Source: JBDTYT01 sp040005555 (GTDB lineage: Bacteria; Actinomycetota; UBA4738; HRBIN12). Taken from it: 17,393 nucleotides of DNA. Below the pieces are notes generated by a model, which saw only the letters and a program-made list of their open reading frames with translations, did no database searches and was not told the DNA's origin. Of this stretch, positions 1 through 7,023 are shown piece after piece (within the stretch, counting starts at the first letter, position 1; the number at the start of each line of letters is the position of its first letter). The position numbers and the translations under genes are program-made. The DNA lies in assembly GCA_040005555.1 (NCBI GenBank), contig JBDTYT010000031.1, positions 1 through 17,393 on the forward strand. The letters run 5' to 3'.

Positions 1-47
1 CCTCTGGGTTATGAGCCCAGCGAGCTACCGGACTGCTCCACCCCGCA
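1..47 (-). tRNA. Initiator tRNA-fMet (CAU), 3' half outside window
   Basis: Read on the minus strand, positions 47 to 1 give a 7-base acceptor 5' arm (TGCGGGG), a D arm with GAGC/GCTC and GGTAGC, and an anticodon arm CTGGG-CTCATAA-CCCAG, followed by AGG of the variable loop. The anticodon CAT lies at 13-11. Three consecutive G:C pairs next to the anticodon loop and the A11:U24 pair in the D stem are hallmarks of bacterial initiator tRNA, so this is fMet rather than elongator Met. The T arm, acceptor 3' strand and any CCA lie beyond the left edge. The first base is U instead of the usual C; whether it pairs with base 72 cannot be seen. Confidence 0.95.
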
Positions 48-52
48 CGACG

Positions 53-81
53 ATGATACCGACGTCGGCCAGCCGCGCCAA
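53..81 (-). promoter_or_regulatory. Promoter of tRNA-fMet
   Basis: On the minus strand a TTGGCG box (81-76) is followed by exactly 17 bases and a TATCAT box (58-53). Only five bases (52-48) separate the -10 from the first base of the mature tRNA, so the expected start of transcription falls on or within a base or two of tRNA nucleotide 1. The boxes match the housekeeping sigma consensus at 4/6 and 4/6 positions. No other feature lies in 48-124. Confidence 0.65.
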
Positions 82-89
82 GCTGGCGC
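75..89. repeat. Inverted repeat after the UPF0182 gene
   Basis: GCGCCA-AGC-TGGCGC is a perfect 6-bp inverted repeat with a 3-base loop, 36 bases past the UPF0182 stop codon. It could act as a weak terminator for that gene, but no T-tract follows it on the minus strand. It also covers the tRNA -35 box, so it may be an operator or may be chance. Confidence 0.3.
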
Positions 90-124
90 CGGTTCTCGGT
101 CGTCGCGAGGTTGCCGCGATCGCC

Positions 125-3010
125 TCAGGGCGTCGGTGATGCGGACACGCTGGGGCTCGGCGACGGCGACGCGCCTCCTCCGGCCTGACTGGCGGCGAGC
201 TCGTTCGCTCGGCTGATCGCAGCCTGGGCGGCGTTGATCTCCGCCTGGTAGGTGGCGAGGTCACCCGCCGTCAGGGCGGTGTCGGCCTTCGCGAAGTGAT
301 CGACGGCCTGCTGGATCAAGGCGCTGATCTGATCCTGCACGCTGCCGCTCGGCGGCCCGCCACCACCTCCCCCCGGGGGCCCCCCGATCTGCGTCAGCGA
401 GTCGTTCAGCGCGTCCCGCAGGGTGTCCCCGATCCCGACGGTGCCGCCGTTCACGACGAGGACGCGTTTCAGCTCGGGGATCGCGTTCGCCTGCCGCGAG
501 ACGACGAAGACCGGTTCGACGTACAGGAGACCCTGCTCGATCGGGATCACGAGCAGGTCGCCGAACTTCACATCCGAACCGGTCTGCCCCAGCAAGGTGC
601 GCTCGGCCGAGAACCGAGCGTCCGCGTTGATCCTCGAGAACACCTGCGTCGGGCCGTCGATGTTCACCCCCGGCGGGAACTCGATCGCGAGCATCTTCCC
701 GTAGTCGGGCCCCGGGTCCGACTTCGCGGCCATCCACGCGACCATGTTCTGCCGACCCTCCGGGGTGAACGGCAAGATGAGCGAGAACGACTCCTCGGTG
801 TCGCCGGGGAGCTTCATGAGCAGGTAGTACGGACGCATCGCGAAGGCAGAGGTATCGGAGCTGATCGTCGGGTCGATCGGGATCTGCCAGAACCCTTGCT
901 TGCCGTAGAACACGGTCGGGTCGGTCACGTGGTAGTTCGCGAACTGGGCGGCCTGGATCTGGAACAGGTTCTCGGGATAGCGGAAATGCGCCTGGAGCTC
1001 GGGGGATGCGTCCGCGAGCGGCGTGAACAGGCCCGGGAAGGCCTTCTGCCACACCTGGATGATGGGATCGGTCGGATCGGCGACGTAGTACTTCATCGTG
1101 CCGTCATATGCGTTCACGACGACCTTCACCGAGTTGCGGATGTAGTTCACGGTGCCGGTGAGCGGCAGCTTGTCGTTCTCGGACACGACGGAGTCCCCGA
1201 GCGTGAGCTCCTGCGAGTAGGGGAACTGATCGGTCGTCGTGTACGCGTCCCAGATCCACACCATCTGGCCGTCGACGACGGCCGCGTACGGGTCGCCGTC
1301 GAACTTCAAGAAGGGGGCGGCTTTCGGAACGCGCTCCGTGATGTCGCGGTAGATCATGATCCGGCTATCGGCATGGACGAGTCCGGAGATCAACAGGTTG
1401 ACGTCCTTGAATCGCCAGGCGAACAGCGCCCGCTGGAAGAACCCGCCGATCGGGATCCCACCTTGGCCCTGGTAGGTGCTCGTGACCTGGGCTTGGTCGT
1501 TCGTGGCCGTCCCTTGATAGTCGAGCTCCTTCGCGCCGGAGTCGACGACCACGAACGGGACGATGGAGGACTCGCCGTAGTAGACGCGCGAACCGTTGGC
1601 GGTGAGCGTGGGTTGTCCGACGGGCGGGATGTCCTGCAGCGTGAACACCGGCTGACCCTCGGTGGTCGCCGTGTTCACCTGTGAGGCCACCGCCCCGAAG
1701 CCGTGCGTGTACACGAGGTGACGGTTCTGCCACGTGCCGCCGCCACCGGGGATGCCGTTCTGGTCGACCTCGCGCGCCGACACCATGAGGACTCGGCGCG
1801 CTCCGTTCAGGTCGTACCGATCGACGTCGACGTCGGAGAACTCGTAGAACTGCAAGATCCGCTGGAGCGCCTTGAAGTTGTTCAACAAGATGTCCGGACG
1901 CCAGACGCGGATGTTCGAGATCGTGGTGTCGTTCGCCTTGATGTCTTGCGCAGTCACCGTGCTCGTCACGGTCTCGGGCCGGGTGGTGATCCCATCGAGC
2001 GCGAACGCGGTTCTCGTCGCCGCGATGTTGCGCTCGATGAATGGACGCTCTCGTTGCAACTCCTGGGGCGCCACGCGGAACCGCTGCACGAACGCGGGAT
2101 ACGCAGCCCCCGCCGTGATGGATACCAGCGCGAGGAGGCCGAGCGCGATGACGGGGAGCGCCCAACCACGCAGACGGATGTTCACGAGGAACAAGATCGC
2201 GCACGCGATCGCGATGAACAGCAAGATCCGCAGCGCCGGCAGCTGCGCGTTCACGTCGGTGAACGAGGCACCGGTCACCACCCCCCGCCTCGAGGTCAGC
2301 AACGAGAACTGCCCGAGGTAATACCCCCACGCCTTCGTGAGCACCACCAGCCCGAGCAGGACCGACAGATGCGCCTTGACCTGCGGCGTGACCTTGTCAC
2401 CGAAGCCGGGAGCCTGCGGGCGGATGCCGCCCCACAGGTAGTGCGCGAGCCCGACGAGGAGCGTCACACCGATGAGCGAGGAGAACAGCCATCCCTGCAC
2501 GAACTTCAACCACGGGAGCACGAAGACGTAGAACGAGGGATCACGGTGGAACACGGGATCGGCTCCGCCGAACGTCACGCCCGAGGAGTTGCGCCACAGC
2601 AGGAAGGTCTGCCACTGGGTCGTGACGCCGAACGCGACGAACACGGCGATCACGAGGGCGAACACGGGGATCAGCCACCACGCGTATGGCTCGAACGCCA
2701 GCCGGTAGCGCTCGATGATCTCCTGCTCCGGTGTGAGCGCTCGATACTTCGGGGTGAGCCGGCGCACGATGACCAGGTTCACGTACAGGAGCGCGAAGAA
2801 CGCCACCCCGAACATGACACCGAGCGCGATCTTCGTACGCAGGATCGTCCAGAACACCTGGGAGAACCCGACCTCGCGGAACCAGAGCAGGTCGACGAAG
2901 AAGCCCGATAACGCGGTGAACAGGACGACCACACCGGCGATCACCGCTGCGACGATGATGGCCACGCGACGGCCGCGGGAGGGCGCGGAGGGCAAGGTGA
3001 TGCGCTGCAA
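125..3010 (-). CDS. UPF0182 family large membrane protein
   Basis: The 961-residue product matches the UPF0182/COG1615 family in length and architecture; Mycobacterium tuberculosis Rv3193c and Rv0064 are close in size. The first third carries about seven hydrophobic segments (roughly residues 16-42, 60-82, 110-130, 165-193, 214-232, 260-278 and 282-305). A long, mainly hydrophilic domain follows, probably outside the membrane. The tail is Gly/Pro-rich around residue 885 and ends in a Pro/Ser/Thr-rich stretch. Translation begins at TTG (3010-3008), with a purine-rich AAGGGAAGG just upstream, so this start is not leaderless; a TAGGCT box at 3064-3059 is a possible -10. The biochemical role of the family is not established. 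The gene follows the PDZ protease on the same strand with an 86-bp gap, the arrangement I recall for Rv3194c-Rv3193c. Confidence 0.93.
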   Translation of the reverse strand: MQRITLPSAPSRGRRVAIIVAAVIAGVVVLFTALSGFFVDLLWFREVGFSQVFWTILRTKIALGVMFGVAFFALLYVNLVIVRRLTPKYRALTPEQEIIERYRLAFEPYAWWLIPVFALVIAVFVAFGVTTQWQTFLLWRNSSGVTFGGADPVFHRDPSFYVFVLPWLKFVQGWLFSSLIGVTLLVGLAHYLWGGIRPQAPGFGDKVTPQVKAHLSVLLGLVVLTKAWGYYLGQFSLLTSRRGVVTGASFTDVNAQLPALRILLFIAIACAILFLVNIRLRGWALPVIALGLLALVSITAGAAYPAFVQRFRVAPQELQRERPFIERNIAATRTAFALDGITTRPETVTSTVTAQDIKANDTTISNIRVWRPDILLNNFKALQRILQFYEFSDVDVDRYDLNGARRVLMVSAREVDQNGIPGGGGTWQNRHLVYTHGFGAVASQVNTATTEGQPVFTLQDIPPVGQPTLTANGSRVYYGESSIVPFVVVDSGAKELDYQGTATNDQAQVTSTYQGQGGIPIGGFFQRALFAWRFKDVNLLISGLVHADSRIMIYRDITERVPKAAPFLKFDGDPYAAVVDGQMVWIWDAYTTTDQFPYSQELTLGDSVVSENDKLPLTGTVNYIRNSVKVVVNAYDGTMKYYVADPTDPIIQVWQKAFPGLFTPLADASPELQAHFRYPENLFQIQAAQFANYHVTDPTVFYGKQGFWQIPIDPTISSDTSAFAMRPYYLLMKLPGDTEESFSLILPFTPEGRQNMVAWMAAKSDPGPDYGKMLAIEFPPGVNIDGPTQVFSRINADARFSAERTLLGQTGSDVKFGDLLVIPIEQGLLYVEPVFVVSRQANAIPELKRVLVVNGGTVGIGDTLRDALNDSLTQIGGPPGGGGGGPPSGSVQDQISALIQQAVDHFAKADTALTAGDLATYQAEINAAQAAISRANELAASQAGGGASPSPSPSVSASPTP

Positions 3011-3096
3011 ACCTTCCCTTTCAGCTGCGGGTCCGGCTCCGGCGAACGAGCGGGCGCAAGCCTATCATCGGCCTTCTGGGAAGGGTGGCTCGACCC

Positions 3097-4074
3097 TCAC
3101 GAGCTCTGGAGGTAGGCGAGCGCGTCGTCGAAGCTCGAGACGGGGACCAGCTCGATCGGGCGGTTGCCCACCGCCTTCTGCGCATCGGCCAGGTTCTCCG
3201 ACGGCACGAGGAACACCGTGGCATCGTCCGCGGCCGCGGCGACGACCTTCTCGCCGACGCCTCCGATCGGATAGACGGTGCCGTCGACGCCGATCTCACC
3301 GGTTCCGGCGATCGTCCGGCCGCTGGTCAGATCGCCCGGCGTGAGCAGATCGTAGAGCCCGAGCGCGAACATCAACCCGGCGGAGGGGCCTCCGATCGCA
3401 CCGCTCGAGATCGTGATGGCGAACGGGAAGCTGTTCATCAGTGAGACGCCCACCAGCGGGTCCTTCTGTCCTCCGCACGGTTCGCGCACCAACGAGACGT
3501 GCTGTGGTTGTCCGTCGACGGTGACGTCGAAGTGCAGGTCCGACCCCGAGGGTGCCGCTTGGATCGCGGCGCTCGCCTGACGGCGAGTATCGACGATCGC
3601 TCCGTCGATCGAGCGGATGAGATCGCCCGGGTACAGCTCGCCGTCGGCCGCACAGCCCGACACCACGGCTTCGACGAGCACCCCGGTGCCATGGACTTTC
3701 GGATAGGAGGTGAGCTCGTGCAACACGACCGAAGCCGCGTCGAGCTTGCTGCGATCCATCTGCGAGATCGAGCGCCGCTGCTCCTGCTGTACCGACTCCC
3801 CCGGCGCATACAACACGTCGCGAGGCACGACCGCCTCATCGGGATCGAGCCACGCCCCGAGGACCCCGAAGGCGGTCAGCTGCGCGAACTCGATCGACGT
3901 GAGCACGAACCGACCCTGCGATTCGTAGCGTGGATGCCCCTCGATCCGGATGAGCGGCTGGACCTCGCGCGCGGGGCCGGGCCCGATCGAGTAGTACGGC
4001 AGATAGACGTAGCCGCAGAACACGACAGCCCCGATCGCTAGGAGGGCCAACGCGGGCTTCCCGAGCGAGCGCAC
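3097..4074 (-). CDS. Secreted or membrane-anchored PDZ/Lon-like S16 protease
   Basis: 325 residues from a GTG at 4074. An N-terminal hydrophobic segment (about residues 6-28) serves as membrane anchor or signal. A PDZ domain spans about 127-197 (GDLIRSIDG). A Lon-type S16 proteolytic domain follows, with the presumed catalytic Ser231 in GGPSAGL and Lys276 in GGVGEK, 45 residues apart as in Lon proteases. It resembles M. tuberculosis Rv3194c and Bacillus YlbL-like proteins, which lack the Lon ATPase domain. The frame stays open upstream to 4431, but that part is low-complexity, lies antisense to another gene and precedes the signal segment. The GTG at 4074 sits six bases after a TACCAT box, which supports a leaderless start. 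The substrate is unknown. Confidence 0.92.
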   Translation of the reverse strand: MRSLGKPALALLAIGAVVFCGYVYLPYYSIGPGPAREVQPLIRIEGHPRYESQGRFVLTSIEFAQLTAFGVLGAWLDPDEAVVPRDVLYAPGESVQQEQRRSISQMDRSKLDAASVVLHELTSYPKVHGTGVLVEAVVSGCAADGELYPGDLIRSIDGAIVDTRRQASAAIQAAPSGSDLHFDVTVDGQPQHVSLVREPCGGQKDPLVGVSLMNSFPFAITISSGAIGGPSAGLMFALGLYDLLTPGDLTSGRTIAGTGEIGVDGTVYPIGGVGEKVVAAAADDATVFLVPSENLADAQKAVGNRPIELVPVSSFDDALAYLQSS

Positions 4075-4080
4075 GTCACG

Positions 4081-4086
4081 ATGGTA
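4081..4086 (-). promoter_or_regulatory. -10 box of the PDZ protease gene (leaderless)
   Basis: TACCAT on the minus strand is followed by six bases and then the GTG start of the protease. No convincing -35 and no Shine-Dalgarno sequence are present, so transcription probably begins at or next to the start codon. Confidence 0.5.
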
Positions 4087-4122
4087 CGAGCCCAAGCACG
4101 GATGAAAGGAACCGTTGCGGGG

Positions 4123-4128
4123 TACGCT
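4123..4128 (+). promoter_or_regulatory. Possible -10 box of the divergent small membrane protein gene
   Basis: TACGCT lies 13 bases before the GTG at 4142. It would give a leader of only a few bases. Its distance to the opposing TACCAT box is about 36 bp, so the two divergent promoters overlap. Confidence 0.35.
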
Positions 4129-4141
4129 CCGGTCCCATGGT

Positions 4142-4600
4142 GTGCCGGTGAGATACGTCTTCGTTCTCGTGCTGTCGCTCGTCTCGGGAGGGGTCGTGTA
4201 CTTCCTCACGCTGCGAGCCGGGGGAAACGAACAGCTGGCTGGGCTCGGCTTCGCACCAAAAACCCCGTCCACACCTCGCTCGCACGAGGAGACCACTCCC
4301 GCCGTCCCCGAGACCGTCCCCGTCCCGGATGCCACCCAGACGAGCGGAACGCTGGTGTCGGGCGGCGAGGAACCCGGTCGGGACGAAGATCCGGCGGTTG
4401 GCTCCACGGGCCGCGCCGGACCCGGATACACCTACCTGCGCGTCGCCACCTTCGGCCCGTCGGCGCGAGAGCGCTTGCAAGGCCTCGTGGGCTTGATCGT
4501 CCTCGTCACGGTATCGGCGGCCGTCCTGGCCCTCGCCGTGTATCAGGTGGGACACGTCATCAATCAAACGATCGGGCACTTCCTGAAGAGCACGTCCTGA
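4142..4600 (+). CDS. Small two-helix membrane protein, function unknown
   Basis: 152 residues from GTG 4142 (GTG 4148 is an alternative; the frame is open to a TTG at 4115). A hydrophobic segment at about 4-24 is followed by a roughly 80-residue Pro/Thr/Glu-rich linker of low complexity. A second strong hydrophobic segment lies at about 115-142, with a short polar tail. The likely topology is two membrane helices joined by an extended loop. I do not recognise a family. The hydrophobic periodicity in this frame, absent from the overlapping frames, is the main reason to accept it as a gene. It is divergent from the PDZ protease and convergent with the DUF1028 gene. Confidence 0.7.
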   Translation: MPVRYVFVLVLSLVSGGVVYFLTLRAGGNEQLAGLGFAPKTPSTPRSHEETTPAVPETVPVPDATQTSGTLVSGGEEPGRDEDPAVGSTGRAGPGYTYLRVATFGPSARERLQGLVGLIVLVTVSAAVLALAVYQVGHVINQTIGHFLKSTS

Positions 4601-4612
4601 TGGCCACGTGCT
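4589..4612. terminator. Inverted repeat between convergent genes
   Basis: AGCACGT (4589-4595) and ACGTGCT (4606-4612) form a perfect 7-bp stem with a 10-base loop. It straddles the stop codon of the small membrane protein, 15 bp short of the DUF1028 stop. It could serve as a bidirectional terminator, although there is no T-tract on either strand. Confidence 0.3.
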
Positions 4613-4626
4613 GAGGGGACGCGGGT

Positions 4627-5487
4627 TTACGGGATCTCGGACGTCAGGTCCCGCAGATCGCGGACCAGGGTCTCGGACAGCTGATCGTCGTCGCGCAAGC
4701 GCGCCTCGAGGTTGAACTCCCCCGCGAACTTCGCCAGCGCACGTCGCGTCGGAAGGTCGAGCACGCCCGTCTCGTGACCGGTGTAGTCGCCCCGATGCTG
4801 GAGGCGCCGCTGGATCTCGGCAACGAGCTCCGCTGCGGCCGGCACGAGGGGGTCGTCGCGCACGAGCAGCTCATGATCGACCACCGAGAACACCCGTGCG
4901 AGCTCGGACACCGCCTGAGGGTGATCATCGACGCGGACGTCAACGTACCGGTCGTTGTGCCCTTCATAGCCCCCGCCCTTTCGGACGACGAGCACCGCGG
5001 CCGACTGACGGCCCCGGCGGTCGCCGCCGACCACGTCCCCCGCGATGAGCGCCGAGAGCAACCGGTCGACGAGGTCGCCATCGGCGCGGCCGAACGCGTC
5101 TGCCATCGACGCGATCACCTGCTCCCCCACGAGGATGTTGCCCTGACAGGCGAACCCATCGCCGCTCACGCCTCCCGCCCACTCCGCGCACTTCGTGCCC
5201 GTGAACGTCGCGGCTCTTCCGCGAGCGTCCACCAACCCGAGCTGCCGATCCTCGCGACCCGGATCCCCCGAGATCAGCCGGTCCAAGGTCTGGCGCGCCG
5301 AGATACCGTTTCCCATCAGCGCGAGGCCCTCGGACGCGTACGAGGTGTTCGCCCATGCCTGCGTCGCAACCGCCCCGACGCCGGCCTCGGCCCACGGCAC
5401 GATATGACCCACGGCCGGGAACTTCGACGCGACCGCGACGCCCCAGTCGCCGACACGAAGATCCGCGCCCACGATCGAGAACGTCAA
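4627..5487 (-). CDS. DUF1028 Ntn-hydrolase-like protein with C-terminal peptidoglycan-binding-like domain
   Basis: 286 residues from TTG 5487. The N-terminus TFSIVGAD, GDWGVAVASKFPAVG and the ATQAWAN segment are typical of the DUF1028 family, whose fold resembles Ntn hydrolases. A C-terminal part (about 225-286) with EIQRRLQHRGDY and TRRALAKFAGEFN matches the putative peptidoglycan-binding domain often fused to DUF1028. The TTG start shares two bases with the mreB stop codon (TTGA), and a GAGG lies just upstream within mreB, so translation is probably coupled to mreB. No signal peptide is visible. The substrate is unknown. Confidence 0.85.
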   Translation of the reverse strand: MTFSIVGADLRVGDWGVAVASKFPAVGHIVPWAEAGVGAVATQAWANTSYASEGLALMGNGISARQTLDRLISGDPGREDRQLGLVDARGRAATFTGTKCAEWAGGVSGDGFACQGNILVGEQVIASMADAFGRADGDLVDRLLSALIAGDVVGGDRRGRQSAAVLVVRKGGGYEGHNDRYVDVRVDDHPQAVSELARVFSVVDHELLVRDDPLVPAAAELVAEIQRRLQHRGDYTGHETGVLDLPTRRALAKFAGEFNLEARLRDDDQLSETLVRDLRDLTSEIP

Positions 5488-6494
5488 CGCCGCCTCACGA
5501 GTTGGAACGAGCTCTGGTAGTCGTCCAGGTGCTCGAGCATCACGCCGGCCCCGAGGACGACCGTCTCGAGCGGACGCTCGGTCAGGTGCACCGGTACCTC
5601 GCACTCCTGCGAGAGAAGGAGGTCTAACCCTCGAAGCAAGCCGCCGCCGCCGGTGAGGAACATACCGGTCTCAAGGACGTCGTGCGTCAGCTCCGGGGGC
5701 GCCTCGGCGAGGGTGCGACGGGCTCCCTCGACGATCGCGCGGACGGGCTCGGAGATCGCGGTGCGGATCTCGTCCTCGCTGATCTGGATCTGTTTCGGAG
5801 CTCCCGAGGAGAGCTCGCGTCCCGTGACGATCGCGGCCTTGCCCTGCTGAACCGGGAACGCCGAACCGATGGCGATCTTGAGGTCCTCGGCGGCCTTCTC
5901 GCCGATCATCACCTGGTAGCGGGTCCGCATGTGCTGCTGGATGGCGGCATCGAGATCGAAGCCGCCCACCCGCATCGAGCGGCCCGACACGACCCCGCCC
6001 ATCGAGGCGACCGCCATCTCGGTCGTGCCGCCGCCGATATCCACGATGAGATTGCCGATCGGTTCGTGGATCGGTAGCCCGGCCCCGATCGCCGCGGCGA
6101 GGGCCTGCTCGACCAGGACCACCCCCTTCCCGCCCGCGAAGCGAACCGCCTCGTCGACGGCCCGGCGTTCCACCTCGGATGACTCGCTCGCGATGCAGGT
6201 GAGCACGCGCGGCTTCGGGAAGCGCGAGACGCCGACACGGCGAAGGACCACCTCGATCATGGCCTGCGTGATGTCGAACTCGGTCATCACGCCGTGACGG
6301 AGCGGGCGCACCGCGACGACGTTGCCCGAGCGCCCACCGATCATCGCCCATGCTTCCTCGCCCATCGCCTCGACCCCGCCGGTCGTCGAGTTCATCGCGA
6401 CGACCGTCGGCTCGTTGAACACGATGCCCTCGCCCTGCTTGTAGACCAGCGTGTTCGCCGTTCCGAGATCGAGAGCGATGTCGCGACCCGCCAC
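5484..6494 (-). CDS. mreB: MreB/Mbl-like actin homologue
   Basis: 336 residues from GTG 6494, the usual MreB length. Phosphate-1 motif ALDLGTANTLVY lies near residue 7, phosphate-2 motif VDIGGGTTEMAV near 150 and adenosine motif FLTGGGGLLRGLD near 280. Together they mark an ATP-binding actin-fold protein that polymerises at the membrane to guide lateral wall synthesis in rods, or spore wall assembly in Streptomyces. Some usually conserved stretches differ, for example IASESSEVERRAV where many MreBs carry a VPS-type sequence. None of mreC, mreD, rodA or a class B PBP accompanies it. The start codon shares its G with the moaE stop (TAGTG), indicating one transcript. The open frame upstream of 6494 only overlaps moaE. 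Confidence 0.93.
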   Translation of the reverse strand: MAGRDIALDLGTANTLVYKQGEGIVFNEPTVVAMNSTTGGVEAMGEEAWAMIGGRSGNVVAVRPLRHGVMTEFDITQAMIEVVLRRVGVSRFPKPRVLTCIASESSEVERRAVDEAVRFAGGKGVVLVEQALAAAIGAGLPIHEPIGNLIVDIGGGTTEMAVASMGGVVSGRSMRVGGFDLDAAIQQHMRTRYQVMIGEKAAEDLKIAIGSAFPVQQGKAAIVTGRELSSGAPKQIQISEDEIRTAISEPVRAIVEGARRTLAEAPPELTHDVLETGMFLTGGGGLLRGLDLLLSQECEVPVHLTERPLETVVLGAGVMLEHLDDYQSSFQLVRRR

Positions 6495-6919
6495 TAGCTG
6501 CCCATCACCCAGTGTGCGTCGCCGCTCGCGAGCGACTCCTTCTTCCAGATCGGCGCGTCCTCCTTCAACCGCTCGATCCCATGGCGGCAGGCCTCGAACG
6601 CCTCCGCCCGATGCGGGGCCGAGCACGCGACGACCACGGAGACCTCGCCGATCGCGAGCGTTCCCGTTCGGTGGAACAGCGCCACCTTGCGCACCGGCCA
6701 TCGCGCGGACATGTCGTCCGCCAGTTCGCCGAGCCGAGCGACCGCGAGTTCCTCCCAGGCCTCATACGTGAGTCCCGTCACGTCCCCCGCGTCCGAGTGG
6801 TCGCGCACGGTCCCGAGGAACACGCACGTGCCGCCCGAGGCAGCGTCGCCGACGAAGTCGACGGCCTCCTGCGCGGTGATGGGGTCGGACGTAACGCGAA
6901 CGAGATGCTGGTCGGACAC
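6494..6919 (-). CDS. moaE: Molybdopterin synthase catalytic (large) subunit MoaE
   Basis: 141 residues from GTG 6919. MoaE, with the thiocarboxylated MoaD subunit, inserts the dithiolene sulfurs into cyclic pyranopterin monophosphate in the cytoplasm. Family signatures are FLGTVRDHSDAGDVTGL (35-51), HRAEAFEACR (103-112) and LKEDAPIWKKE (118-128). Lys119 and Lys126 fall at the same numbers as the catalytic lysines of E. coli MoaE. An ATG at 6928 is also in frame but lies inside the TAGGAT box. The GTG at 6919 is seven bases after that box, so a leaderless GTG start fits better. No moaD or other moa gene is in the window. Confidence 0.94.
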   Translation of the reverse strand: MSDQHLVRVTSDPITAQEAVDFVGDAASGGTCVFLGTVRDHSDAGDVTGLTYEAWEELAVARLGELADDMSARWPVRKVALFHRTGTLAIGEVSVVVACSAPHRAEAFEACRHGIERLKEDAPIWKKESLASGDAHWVMGS

Positions 6920-6926
6920 GGAGCTC

Positions 6927-6932
6927 ATCCTA
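6927..6932 (-). promoter_or_regulatory. -10 box of the moaE-mreB-DUF1028 operon (leaderless)
   Basis: TAGGAT followed by seven bases and the GTG of moaE on the minus strand. No clear -35 is seen. It would drive all three overlapping genes. Confidence 0.5.
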
Positions 6933-6988
6933 GCCACGGCAGCGAACCCTGACCGCCCGGCGCCGGCCCTCCCCCGCCCATATCGATC

Positions 6989-7017
6989 GTGACGTAACCG
7001 ATCGGCGGCTCTACGAT
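6989..7017 (+). promoter_or_regulatory. Promoter of the DUF2342 gene (leaderless)
   Basis: GTGACG (6989-6994), a 17-base spacer and TACGAT (7012-7017) form a reasonable housekeeping promoter. Six bases separate the -10 from the ATG at 7024, so the mRNA should begin at or next to the start codon. There is no Shine-Dalgarno sequence. Confidence 0.6.
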
Positions 7018-7023
7018 CGCTCC

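Noticed and set aside
296..1684. Long plus-strand open frame of 462 codons opposite the UPF0182 gene (also 1703-2911).
   Set aside because: Composition is rich in Arg, Asp, Val and His as expected for a GC-rich antisense shadow; no domain or membrane pattern, and the opposite strand is a clear family member.
4075..4431. N-terminal extension of the PDZ protease by 119 residues.
   Set aside because: Low-complexity sequence before an obvious signal/anchor segment; it is antisense to the small membrane protein gene, and a -10 box precedes the GTG at 4074.
4081..4614. Alternative plus-strand frame of 177 codons across the small membrane protein gene.
   Set aside because: Arg/Pro-rich without hydrophobic segments; the frame at 4142-4600 has two clear membrane helices instead.
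6920..6928. ATG at 6928 as start of moaE.
   Set aside because: It lies within the TAGGAT -10 box; GTG 6919 gives the family length and the lysine numbering of E. coli MoaE.
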